Shown one piece after another: positions 32,774 through 40,840 of a stretch of DNA of 64,000 nucleotides. The position numbers were made by a program, and so were the translations under genes. Each line of letters begins with the position of its first letter. Position 1 is the stretch's first letter. Source of the stretch: Hyphomicrobiales bacterium (GTDB lineage: Bacteria; Pseudomonadota; Alphaproteobacteria; Rhizobiales; Rhizobiaceae); assembly GCA_900471515.1 (NCBI GenBank), contig UCFC01000013.1:186001-250000 (forward strand). Direction: 5' to 3'. A model generated the notes under the pieces. That model did no database searches. It saw only the letters and a list, made by a program, of their open reading frames with translations, and was not told the origin of the DNA.

Positions 32774-33666
32774 CATCTGATAATGACATGCGATCGGCGG
32801 TGCTCAGCATCGGCCGGATCTACTGCGACCTGATTTTCACGGGACTGGAGACCATGCCCGTTCTCGGGCGCGAAATATTTGCCGATGACCTGCGCATTGC
32901 CGCAGGCGGCGGCGCTTTCATCATGGCGGCCTATTCCGCCCATATCGGCCGCAAGACCGCTCTGCTCGCCCGTCTTGGCACCGACGGGCTTTCGAACGGC
33001 CTGACCGCGGAACTGGAAACGAGCGGCATCGACCTGCGCTTTGTGGACCGGGCGGCCGATGCCGGCCCGCAGGTGACTGTCGCCATCAACAACGGCGAGG
33101 AGAGGGCTTTCCTGTCGCGACGTGCGGGCGGCGCCGAGCCGGCAACCCTTGGCGAAGCGCTCGCCTGGAGCGAGGCGCGTCATCTTCACATCGCCGAATT
33201 CGCGACACTTGCGGAAATTCCGGGTCTTGTCGGCAAGGCGCGGGAGAACGGCCTGACAGTGTCGCTCGATCCGAGCTGGGACGAGACGCTGATCTACCAG
33301 AAGGATTTCCTCGACCGCTGCGCCGGCGTCGATCTTTTCCTGCCGAATGTCGAGGAAGCCGTTGCCATCACCGGATGCGCCGATCCCGCCGAAGCGCTGG
33401 ACAGGCTCGCCCGGCGCTTCCCGGCCGTGGCGCTGAAAGCCGGTGCCGGCGGCGCCTATTTTGCGGCCGGCGATCTCAGGCTCCATGCGGCCGCCCCCAC
33501 CGTCAAGGTCGTGGATACGACCGGGGCGGGCGACGCCTTCAATGCCGGGCTGATCCACGCCTGGCTGGGTGGCGCCAGTGCCGATGTCTTCCTGCGCGAG
33601 GGCATTGCCATGGGCAGCCTCGCCGTCCAGGCGGCCGGCGGCGCCGCAATCCTGCCGCCGCGCTAG
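32770..33666 (+). CDS. PfkB/ribokinase-family sugar kinase
   Basis: A 298-residue kinase. The N-terminal substrate motif is [20 protein letters not shown]; the C-terminal PfkB signature [12 protein letters not shown] contains the catalytic Asp. It would phosphorylate a sugar or nucleoside with ATP. As the final gene of the operon it is likely to act on the sugar part released after uptake and lyase/deacetylase action. The GGG N-terminal motif is shared by several subfamilies, so the exact sugar is unknown. Confidence 0.85.
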   Translation: MTSDNDMRSAVLSIGRIYCDLIFTGLETMPVLGREIFADDLRIAAGGGAFIMAAYSAHIGRKTALLARLGTDGLSNGLTAELETSGIDLRFVDRAADAGPQVTVAINNGEERAFLSRRAGGAEPATLGEALAWSEARHLHIAEFATLAEIPGLVGKARENGLTVSLDPSWDETLIYQKDFLDRCAGVDLFLPNVEEAVAITGCADPAEALDRLARRFPAVALKAGAGGAYFAAGDLRLHAAAPTVKVVDTTGAGDAFNAGLIHAWLGGASADVFLREGIAMGSLAVQAAGGAAILPPR

Positions 33667-33678
33667 ACAGCAGGCAGT

Positions 33679-33703
33679 GCCGCGGCCTTTCCGAAGCCGC
33701 GGC
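33679..33703 (+). terminator. Hairpin after the kinase gene
   Basis: An 8-bp stem GCCGCGGC / GCCGCGGC (self-complementary arms) with a 9-base loop, followed by TGTTTCC, 12 bases after the kinase stop. It plausibly ends the CUT1/lyase/kinase operon. Confidence 0.5.
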
Positions 33704-33936
33704 TGTTTCCCCGGGCGAACAGGTTTCGCAACCATGAGTTCCGGATTCCGGAGCGCGCCGTCTTGCCGACTTGCTTGCACAGTCGCCGTCATCCGGCTGT
33801 TTCCTTACGAATATTTCATGTTTTTCAGCCGCATTTTCGTACCATGATAGAGGCAACGGTAATGCTGGGTTCATCTTCGTTGTGATTATTCTGGCGCGAA
33901 CAGGCCCGACACGGCGAAGCATTTTTCGAGGATGAC

Positions 33937-35235
33937 ATGGACAATCTGGAGGCTGGCAAAGAGACCGGTTCCGTAACGGGCGCGAATGCCGATCTGGCCG
34001 CCGTGCTGGCTGCCGGCAAGCGGAGCAGTGGCCGCCGCTGGCGCGGCCGGCTGGCCGTTCTCGCGCTCGTGATCCTCGCTGCCGCGGCTGCCGTCTATGT
34101 CTATTCCGGCCGCGGCCGCGCCGAATTCAGCTACACGACCCAACCGGTCAAGCGCGGCGACCTGACCGTGCTCGTCACCGCCACGGGCTCCGTCCAGCCG
34201 ACCGAGCAGGTGGATATATCGAGCGAACTGTCGGGCACGATGCGCGACGTCAATGTCGATTTCAACAGCACCGTCAAGGCGGGCGATGTTCTGGCCGTTC
34301 TCGATACCAACAAGCTGGAAGCCGATGTGAAGAGTTCGCGGGCCAAGCTCAATTCGGCAAAGGCAAATGTGGTCAAGGCGAATGCGGATCTGGAATCGGC
34401 CGCGACCTCGCTCGACCGCCTGAAGAGCCTTGTGAAAAGCAATGTCTCCACCCAGCAGAGCCTTGACGATGCGACCTACAAATATGACTCGGCCGTCGCC
34501 GCCAAGGATATCAATGAGGCCGAAGTCCTGGCCTCGGAAGCCGACCTGCAGCTTGCCGAAGTCAATCTCGGCAAGGCGAAAATCGTCTCGCCGATCGATG
34601 GCGTGATCCTTACCCGCTCGGTCGATCCGGGTGCGACGGTCGCCGCCTCGCTTTCGGCGCCGGTGCTTTTTACCATTGCCGGCGATCTGAAAAAGATGGA
34701 ACTGCAGGTGGATGTCGACGAAGCCGATGTCGGCCAGATCGCCGTCGGCCAGAAGGCGACATTCACGGTCGATGCCTATCCCGACCGCACGTTCCCGGCC
34801 GTCATCGAGCAGATCCGCTTTGCCTCCGAAGTGGTTAACAATGTCGTCACCTACAAGGCGGTCCTGTCGGTCGACAATGCCGACCTACTGCTGCGCCCCG
34901 GCATGACGGCGACCGCCGATATCACCGTCGAAGCCGTCAAGGATACGTTGATGGTGCCGAATGCGGCCCTGCGTTACGCCCCGCCGCAGACCGAAGCACG
35001 TGGCGGCCGGGGCATTTTCAGCCTGCTGCGTCCGCCGCGCCCGCCCCGCAGCGGCGGTGGCGGTGACTCCAAGCTCACCGGCACCGAGCGCCGCGTCTGG
35101 GTGCTGCGCAACGGTCGTCCCGCGCCCGTCGTGATCCAGGTCGGTTCGTCCGATGGCCAGTTCACGCAGGTCACATCAGGTGAACTCACCGAAAAGGATG
35201 CAGTCATCACCGATGCGTCGGCGCGGACGAACTGA
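33937..35235 (+). CDS. Periplasmic adaptor (MacA/HlyD family) of an ABC exporter
   Basis: A 432-residue membrane-fusion protein. About 45 cytoplasmic residues precede a single membrane helix (LAVLALVILAAAAAVYVYSG). Then come the lipoyl-like domain, a long helical hairpin (SSRAKLNSAKANVVKANADL and the KDINEAEVLASEADLQLAE return), and beta-barrel repeats. A short proline/glycine-rich insert (PPRPPRSGGGGDSK, about residue 367) near the C-terminus is unusual. It couples the MacB-like ABC pair that follows to an outer-membrane channel encoded elsewhere. Substrate unknown; MacAB-type systems export macrolides, peptides or glycolipids. Confidence 0.87.
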   Translation: MDNLEAGKETGSVTGANADLAAVLAAGKRSSGRRWRGRLAVLALVILAAAAAVYVYSGRGRAEFSYTTQPVKRGDLTVLVTATGSVQPTEQVDISSELSGTMRDVNVDFNSTVKAGDVLAVLDTNKLEADVKSSRAKLNSAKANVVKANADLESAATSLDRLKSLVKSNVSTQQSLDDATYKYDSAVAAKDINEAEVLASEADLQLAEVNLGKAKIVSPIDGVILTRSVDPGATVAASLSAPVLFTIAGDLKKMELQVDVDEADVGQIAVGQKATFTVDAYPDRTFPAVIEQIRFASEVVNNVVTYKAVLSVDNADLLLRPGMTATADITVEAVKDTLMVPNAALRYAPPQTEARGGRGIFSLLRPPRPPRSGGGGDSKLTGTERRVWVLRNGRPAPVVIQVGSSDGQFTQVTSGELTEKDAVITDASARTN

Positions 35236-35246
35236 CGGGGGCGACG

Positions 35247-35963
35247 ATGGAACGTCCGCCGCTTCTCGAATTCAGGCAGGTCTCGAAAATCTACGGCGAA
35301 GGCGCTGCGGCCATTCGCGCGCTCGACCGCGTCGATCTTTCGATCCGCACGCATGAATTCGTCGCGATCATGGGACCGTCCGGCTCCGGCAAGTCCACGG
35401 CGATGAATATTCTCGGCTGCCTCGATGTGCCGACCTCGGGCGATTATGTGTTCCAGGGCATTTCGACCAGCGGCTTCGATCGCGGCCAGCTGACCCTTCT
35501 GCGCCGCCATATGCTGGGCTTCGTCTTCCAGGGTTTCAACCTTTTGCCGCGCACCTCGGCCGTCGAAAATGTCGAACTGCCGCTGATCTATCGCGGCATG
35601 GCTGTCGGCGAGCGGCGCAGGCGGGCGAGGGAAGCGCTCGGCCTCGTCGGTCTGTCGGGCAGGGAACATCACAAGACGCAGGAACTCTCCGGCGGTCAGC
35701 AGCAGCGTGTGGCGATCGCCCGCGCCATCGTCACCGAGCCGGCCCTGCTGCTCGCAGACGAGCCGACCGGCAATCTCGACACCAAGACCAGTATCGAAAT
35801 CATGGACCTGATGACGCGGCTGAACCGCGAGCAGGGCATTACCATCGTCATGGTCACGCACGAACCGGATATTGCGGCCTATGCAGGCCGCCTGCTGCGC
35901 TTCGTCGACGGCAAGCTGGAGACCGAAGTGGAGCACCAGCGGAGGGCGGAACATGTTCTTTGA
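35247..35963 (+). CDS. ABC exporter ATPase (MacB N-domain/LolD type)
   Basis: A 238-residue stand-alone ATPase with Walker [10 protein letters not shown], signature LSGGQQQRV, and Walker [14 protein letters not shown]. coli MacB carries this domain fused to its membrane part; here the membrane part is a separate, overlapping gene. It starts 11 bases after the adaptor gene. LolD is a close relative, but the adaptor neighbour favours a MacB-type exporter. Confidence 0.9.
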   Translation: MERPPLLEFRQVSKIYGEGAAAIRALDRVDLSIRTHEFVAIMGPSGSGKSTAMNILGCLDVPTSGDYVFQGISTSGFDRGQLTLLRRHMLGFVFQGFNLLPRTSAVENVELPLIYRGMAVGERRRRAREALGLVGLSGREHHKTQELSGGQQQRVAIARAIVTEPALLLADEPTGNLDTKTSIEIMDLMTRLNREQGITIVMVTHEPDIAAYAGRLLRFVDGKLETEVEHQRRAEHVL

Positions 35964-37155
35964 GACGCTGAAGCTGGCGCTGCGCGCCATCAGCCGCAAT
36001 CTTCTGCGCTCCTTCCTGACCGTGCTCGGCGTCGTCATCGGCGTCGCCGCCGTCATCGCGCTTGTTACGATCGGCAACGGCACGACGGCGCAGGTTTCGA
36101 CGGAACTTTCACGCCTCGGCACCAACATGCTCTTCGTGCGCCCCGGCCAGTTCGGTCCCGGCCGGGCCAGTTCCGAAGCGCGGCGCTTTTCGCTGAAGGA
36201 TGTCGAGGCGATCCGCGACCAGATCCCCGGTCTGCGGGCCGTCGCCCCGTCCAACCAGTCGACGGCGACGGTCATCTTCGGCGGCCAGAACCACTCCACC
36301 ACCGTCTACGGCACCACCAACGACTATTTCGTCGCCCAGGACTGGGATCTGTCGCTGGGCCGCCAGTTTACCCCGGCGGAAGAGCGCGGCCAGTCGCGCT
36401 GCATCATCGGCGAGACCGTGCGTGAACAGCTCTTCGGCGCCGCCGATCCGACCGGCCAGCAGATCCGCGTCGGCAAGGTTTCCTGTCCGGTCATCGGCGT
36501 GCTCGCAAAGCGCGGTCAGTCCGGCATGGGCAACGACCAGGACGATGTGGTCATCATGCCGGTCAAGGTCTTCCAGCGGCGCATCAGCGGCAGTTCCAAC
36601 GTGCCGACGATCCTCATCTCGGCGCGAGACGGTGTTTCCACGTCGAAAGTGCAGGCCGATGTGGAGAACCTGCTGCGCGAGCGCCGCAAGATCATTCCCG
36701 GCCGTCAGGACGATTTCAACGTCAACGACATGACGCAGATCGCCGAAGCCATGACCGGCACGACGACATTGCTGACCGGGCTGCTGGGCGCGGTCGCTGC
36801 CGTCAGCCTGCTCGTCGGCGGCATCGGCATCATGAACATCATGCTGGTCTCGGTGACGGAACGCACCCGCGAGATCGGCATCCGTCTTGCGATCGGCGCC
36901 CTTGAAAATCAGGTTCTGACGCAATTCCTCGTCGAAGCCGTCGCCCTGTCGCTCTTCGGCGGCATAGCCGGCATCATGCTCGGGCTGACGCTCGCATATG
37001 GCACGGTCAGCTTCCTCAATGTGCCCTTCGTCGTCAGCCCGCTCATCATTTTCGTCGCTTTCGTCTTTTCGGCGGCGATCGGCATGATTTTCGGCTTCTT
37101 CCCGGCGCGCCGGGCAGCACAGCTCAATCCGATCGAAGCACTGCGCCACGAATAG
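35953..37155 (+). CDS. ABC exporter permease (MacB membrane domain, FtsX fold)
   Basis: A 400-residue protein with the MacB layout: an N-terminal helix (FLTVLGVVIGVAAVIALVTI), a large periplasmic domain (about 45-270) and three C-terminal helices with GGIGIMNIMLVSVTERTREIGIRLAIGA. It ends in the conserved PARRAAQLNPIEALRHE. It overlaps the ATPase gene by 11 bases. Together with the two preceding genes it forms a complete inner-membrane exporter. Confidence 0.9.
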   Translation: MFFETLKLALRAISRNLLRSFLTVLGVVIGVAAVIALVTIGNGTTAQVSTELSRLGTNMLFVRPGQFGPGRASSEARRFSLKDVEAIRDQIPGLRAVAPSNQSTATVIFGGQNHSTTVYGTTNDYFVAQDWDLSLGRQFTPAEERGQSRCIIGETVREQLFGAADPTGQQIRVGKVSCPVIGVLAKRGQSGMGNDQDDVVIMPVKVFQRRISGSSNVPTILISARDGVSTSKVQADVENLLRERRKIIPGRQDDFNVNDMTQIAEAMTGTTTLLTGLLGAVAAVSLLVGGIGIMNIMLVSVTERTREIGIRLAIGALENQVLTQFLVEAVALSLFGGIAGIMLGLTLAYGTVSFLNVPFVVSPLIIFVAFVFSAAIGMIFGFFPARRAAQLNPIEALRHE

Positions 37156-37184
37156 AGGGCAATATTCTCGTCCCTGCATGGCTT

Positions 37185-37194
37185 TGATATATCA
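37185..37194. promoter_or_regulatory. Palindromic operator 1 (TGATATATCA)
   Basis: A perfect 10-bp palindrome in the extended context TTGATATATCAG, identical to a second copy 46 bp downstream. Both precede the GntR/FCD gene. Confidence 0.6.
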
Positions 37195-37230
37195 GGATAA
37201 CTTGTCTTTGGCATCTAACCGTGCCAGTAT

Positions 37231-37240
37231 TGATATATCA
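37231..37240. promoter_or_regulatory. Palindromic operator 2 (TGATATATCA)
   Basis: The second identical TTGATATATCAG copy, 17 bases before the GntR/FCD start codon, where bound repressor would block initiation. With operator 1 it suggests autoregulation by a pair of dimers. Confidence 0.6.
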
Positions 37241-37257
37241 GTCCCGGATTCGCCCGC

Positions 37258-37872
37258 ATGCAGGAATCTCTAAGCCATCTCGCCTATCTGGCGCTCGAGC
37301 ACGCTATCGTGACGCTGGCTCTGGCGCCAGGCGCGCTGGTGACGGAAAAGCAGCTGATCGATCTGGCCGGCCATGGCCGCACACCGGTTCGCGAGGCGAT
37401 CCAGAAGCTCGCCTGGCAGGGCCTCATTGTCGTCAAGCCGCGCGTCGGCCTGCAGATCGCCGAAATTCATGCCGAAGACCACGCCAATGTCATGCAGGTG
37501 CGCCGCAAGCTGGAGCCGGCCGCGGCGGCACTGGTAGCCGACGCGGCCGATGAGGAGCAGCGATCCCGCCTCGTGGCCTGCGCCCGGGCCATGGAGGACT
37601 GCGCCGTCAGCGGCGATCTCTCGGGCTTCTTCGCCGCCGACAAGGCCTTCGACGAAATCCTCGAGGATGCCTGCCCGAACCGCTTCATCACCGCCGCGCT
37701 CGGGCCGGTCCAGACCCATTCCCGACGCCTCTGGTACAAGACCGCCAATCCGGAGCGCATGGACCGTTCCATCTCGCATCATGTCGCGGTCATCAGGGCG
37801 ATCCATGAGGGGGAGATCGAGCAGGCGCGGAAAAACATGGCCGATCTCATCGACTACCTCAGCCAGAAATAG
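37258..37872 (+). CDS. GntR-family regulator with FCD domain
   Basis: A 204-residue regulator. Residues 1-70 form a winged helix-turn-helix (LVTEKQLIDLAGHGRTPVREAIQKLAWQGL), and the C-terminal FCD domain has the metal/ligand positions D and H expected for the fold (DKAFDEIL, RSISHHVAVIRAI). Typical effectors are organic acids or amino acids. Nothing adjacent on its strand looks like a target, so targets beyond itself may lie elsewhere. Convergent with fpr. Confidence 0.85.
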   Translation: MQESLSHLAYLALEHAIVTLALAPGALVTEKQLIDLAGHGRTPVREAIQKLAWQGLIVVKPRVGLQIAEIHAEDHANVMQVRRKLEPAAAALVADAADEEQRSRLVACARAMEDCAVSGDLSGFFAADKAFDEILEDACPNRFITAALGPVQTHSRRLWYKTANPERMDRSISHHVAVIRAIHEGEIEQARKNMADLIDYLSQK

Positions 37873-37920
37873 AAACGGCCCCGTTTCCGGAGCCGTCGCA
37901 TGCTGGTCTGTGACGCTGCC

Positions 37921-38733
37921 TCAGCCGACGAAGGCGCGCTCGATCACGAATTCGGCGGGCTTGCTGTTGGCGCCTTCTTCGAGGCCGGCCTTTTCCAGAA
38001 GCTCCTTCGTGTCCTTCAGCATGGCGGAAGAACCGCAGATCATGCCGCGGTCGACTGCCGGGTCGAGCGGCGGAACGCCGAGATCGGTGAAGAGCTTGCC
38101 GGAGGAAATCAGGTCGGTGATGCGGCCGCGATAGGCAAAATCCTCACGGGTGACGGTCGCGTAATGGCGCAGCTTGTCGCCGACGACTTCCTGCAGGAGC
38201 TCGTCGTTCCGGATCTCGTTGACGAGATCGAAGCCGTATTTCAATTCTGAAATCTCGCGCGTCGTATGGGTGAGGATGACCTCCTCGAACTTCTCATAGG
38301 TTTCCGGATCGCGGATCAGGCTCGCGAAAGGCGCAATGCCGGTACCGGTGGAGAACATGTAGAGGCGCTTGCCGGGGGTGAGCGCATCGAGAACCAGCGT
38401 GCCCGTCGGCTTCTTGCGCATCAGCACCTGGTCGCCCGGCTTGATGAGCTGCAGATGCGAGGTCAGCGGCCCGTCCGGGACCTTGATGGAGAAGAATTCC
38501 AGCTCTTCGGCCCAGGCCGGGCTTGCGATCGAATAGGCGCGGAAGATCGGCTTGCCCTCGACCATCAGGCCGATCATCGCGAACTCGCCCGAGCGGAAAC
38601 GGAAGCCATCCGGCCGCGTCATCGTGAAGCGGAAGAGCCGGTCGGTATAATGCGTCACGCTCAGCACCGTCTCGGCATAGACGCCGGCGGGAATGGCGGA
38701 GGCGAATTCTTCGGTCTTTGCAGGAGCGTTCAT
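37921..38733 (-). CDS. fpr: Ferredoxin-NADP(+) reductase
   Basis: A 270-residue FAD enzyme that moves electrons between NADPH and ferredoxin or flavodoxin. FAD-binding motif is FRAYSIASP, and the NADP-binding region begins at YMFSTGTGIAPFASLIRD and continues with MICGSSAMLKDTKELLEKAG. The C-terminal VIERAFVG is of the bacterial (plastidic-unlike) class. I chose the ATG at 38733 (MNAPAKTEEF) because the conserved part begins there and size matches the family; the frame is open for 83 more codons upstream without family character. It could serve the CysI reductase at 7.5 kb. Confidence 0.92.
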   Translation of the reverse strand: MNAPAKTEEFASAIPAGVYAETVLSVTHYTDRLFRFTMTRPDGFRFRSGEFAMIGLMVEGKPIFRAYSIASPAWAEELEFFSIKVPDGPLTSHLQLIKPGDQVLMRKKPTGTLVLDALTPGKRLYMFSTGTGIAPFASLIRDPETYEKFEEVILTHTTREISELKYGFDLVNEIRNDELLQEVVGDKLRHYATVTREDFAYRGRITDLISSGKLFTDLGVPPLDPAVDRGMICGSSAMLKDTKELLEKAGLEEGANSKPAEFVIERAFVG

Positions 38734-38929
38734 TTCGATATCGGACTCGTCGTTCGCAAGATGATCATCACATTCGAGGCAGATATTACAAAACCCCGCT
38801 GAATTAAAGGCAATCCATTCCATCGCACGGCAGGGGAGCGAAATATGCATGTCACGGTCAGGATAAAGCCGTCTGTGGTAAACTGTCGCTTTTGCGCTGG
38901 CTAAGCTATTCAAAGGATGCATATTAAAG
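38734..38929. promoter_or_regulatory. Upstream region of fpr
   Basis: Together with the palindromic element this makes a 350-base gap between fpr and pcs. It should hold the minus-strand fpr promoter. No defensible -35/-10 pair or named box was recognised. Confidence 0.3.
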
Positions 38930-39030
38930 CACGTCACGCAAAAGCGTTCAGCGCTTTTGTGGCAAGGACATGCGTCAAACAAAAACGTGAAGTGCGTCGC
39001 GAGATCCGAAAGATCGCGGCACGCTTCAAG
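38930..39030 (+). repeat. Rhizobial palindromic intergenic element, copy C
   Basis: The most complete of three copies. Its first palindrome has arms CAAAAGCG (38939-38946) and CGCTTTTG (38952-38959); the second pairs TGAAGTGCG with CACGCTTCA across GATCCGAAAGATC (38988-39028). It shares order, spacing and orientation with copies A and B. It lies between fpr and pcs and ends 53 bases before the pcs start. Confidence 0.7.
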
Positions 39031-39083
39031 AAAAAACGACGCCCGCCGCGGCGCGGGGCGCGCGACAGGTGGTACGGGGGAAC

Positions 39084-39809
39084 ATGAAAATCTTCAACTA
39101 TAAGCGCGTTCCTTATGCGGAAATGCGCGCATTTTCCGTCCATATTCTGACGGCGTCCGGTTCTTTTCTGGCCTTTCTCGGCGTGGTCGCCGCTGCCGAG
39201 CACCGCTTCATCGACATGTTCTGGTGGCTGGGCCTGGCATTGCTGGTCGACGGCATCGACGGCCCGATCGCGCGCAAGGTGCGTGTCAAGGAGGTTCTGC
39301 CCAACTGGTCGGGCGATACGCTCGACAATATCATCGACTACGTGACCTATGTGCTGCTGCCGGCCTTTGCGCTCTATCAGAGCGGCATGATCGGCGAGCC
39401 CTGGTCTTTTGTGGCTGCCGGCATGATCGTCGTCTCCAGCGCCATCTATTATGCCGACATGGGCATGAAGACGGAGGAATATTTCTTCTCGGGCTTCCCC
39501 GTCGTCTGGAACATGGTGATCTTCACGCTCTTCGTCATGCATGCGAGCGAGGTGACGGCCTTTGCCGTCGTCACCGTCTCCGTCGTCCTCACCTTCCTGC
39601 CGATCAATTTCCTGCATCCCGTGCGCGTGCAGCGCCTGCGCCCGCTGAACCTCGGCATCTTCTTCCTGTGGTCGGCGCTCGGCGCCTACTCGCTGCTGAT
39701 GCATTTCAACATGCCGCAATGGGCTGTCGCTCTCTTCATCGTGAGCGGCATCTATCTTTACGTCATCGGCGCAATACTCCAATTCTTCCCCGCACTCGGA
39801 CGCAAGTGA
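39084..39809 (+). CDS. pcs: Phosphatidylcholine synthase
   Basis: Condenses CDP-diacylglycerol with choline to give phosphatidylcholine directly, a pathway typical of plant-associated alphaproteobacteria. The 241-residue membrane protein has the CDP-alcohol phosphotransferase motif in the Pcs form: VDGIDGPIARKVRV followed by SGDTLDNIIDYVTY, with the Asp residues in register. About eight hydrophobic segments are seen. ATG at 39084 has ACGGGGGAAC in front. Confidence 0.93.
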   Translation: MKIFNYKRVPYAEMRAFSVHILTASGSFLAFLGVVAAAEHRFIDMFWWLGLALLVDGIDGPIARKVRVKEVLPNWSGDTLDNIIDYVTYVLLPAFALYQSGMIGEPWSFVAAGMIVVSSAIYYADMGMKTEEYFFSGFPVVWNMVIFTLFVMHASEVTAFAVVTVSVVLTFLPINFLHPVRVQRLRPLNLGIFFLWSALGAYSLLMHFNMPQWAVALFIVSGIYLYVIGAILQFFPALGRK

Positions 39810-39820
39810 GGTAGACTGAA

Positions 39821-40801
39821 ATGACAAAGACGAAGGCGGTTTCCTTTTCCAGGAACGGCGGACCCGAGGTTTTCGAATATGTCGATATCGATCTGCCGCC
39901 GCCGTCCGAGGGGCAGGTGCAGATCCGGCAGCAAGCGATCGGCCTGAATTTCATCGACGTCTATTTCCGCGACGGCACCTACAAGGCACCGCACCTGCCT
40001 TTCGTCACAGGCAAGGAAGGCGCGGGCATCGTCACCTCGGTCGGACCGGGTGCTGCCGGTTTTGCCGTGGGTGACCGCGTTGCCTATGCCAGCGCCGATG
40101 GCGCCTATAGCGCCGAACGCAACATCGACACGAAACACCTGGTGAAGGTGCCTGACGGCATCAGCCTGGAAACGGCTGCGGCGATGATGCTGAAAGGCAT
40201 GACGGCGGAATATCTCCTGAACCGCACGTTCAAGGTCGGTCCCGAGACCGTGCTGCTCTTCCATGCCGCAGCCGGCGGTGTCGGCCTCATTGCCGGCCAG
40301 TGGGCAAAGGCGCTCGGCGCCACCGTCATCGGCACGGCAGGTTCGGCCGACAAGGTGCAACTGGCGCTCGAACACGGCTATGACCATGTCATCAATTACA
40401 AGACCGAAAATTTCGCCGAGCGCGTGCGGGAGATCACCGGCGGCAAAGGCGTCGATGTGGTCTATGACTCGATCGGCCGCGACACTTTTCCGCAATCGCT
40501 GGACTGCCTGAAGCCGCGCGGCCTCTTCGCCTCCTTTGGCCAGTCTTCGGGCGCGATCGAGAATTTCACCATGGCGCATCTCGCACAGAGAGGTTCGCTT
40601 TATGCAACGCGCCCCACGCTTTTCACTTATATTGCCACGCGCCAGGAACTTACCGATTGTGCAAACAATCTATTTGATGTTGTGCGCAGCAACAAAGTGC
40701 GTATCAATATCAATCAAACCTATCCGCTGCGTGAGGTTGGGCGGGCTCACGCGGATCTGGAAACAAGAAAAACAACCGGAACGACGCTGCTGATTCCATG
40801 A
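39821..40801 (+). CDS. NADPH:quinone oxidoreductase (zinc-free MDR family)
   Basis: A 326-residue QOR-type enzyme that reduces quinones or enones with NADPH. The N-terminal catalytic domain has NFIDVYFRDGTY, and the nucleotide-binding motif is HAAAGGVGLIAGQWAKALGA. No structural zinc cysteines are present. It begins 11 bases after pcs with GTGAGGTAGACTGAA in front and may be cotranscribed with it. Confidence 0.88.
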   Translation: MTKTKAVSFSRNGGPEVFEYVDIDLPPPSEGQVQIRQQAIGLNFIDVYFRDGTYKAPHLPFVTGKEGAGIVTSVGPGAAGFAVGDRVAYASADGAYSAERNIDTKHLVKVPDGISLETAAAMMLKGMTAEYLLNRTFKVGPETVLLFHAAAGGVGLIAGQWAKALGATVIGTAGSADKVQLALEHGYDHVINYKTENFAERVREITGGKGVDVVYDSIGRDTFPQSLDCLKPRGLFASFGQSSGAIENFTMAHLAQRGSLYATRPTLFTYIATRQELTDCANNLFDVVRSNKVRININQTYPLREVGRAHADLETRKTTGTTLLIP

Positions 40802-40840
40802 GATCCGAACGGACCGGTCGGCAGAAGAAATGAGGGGAAC

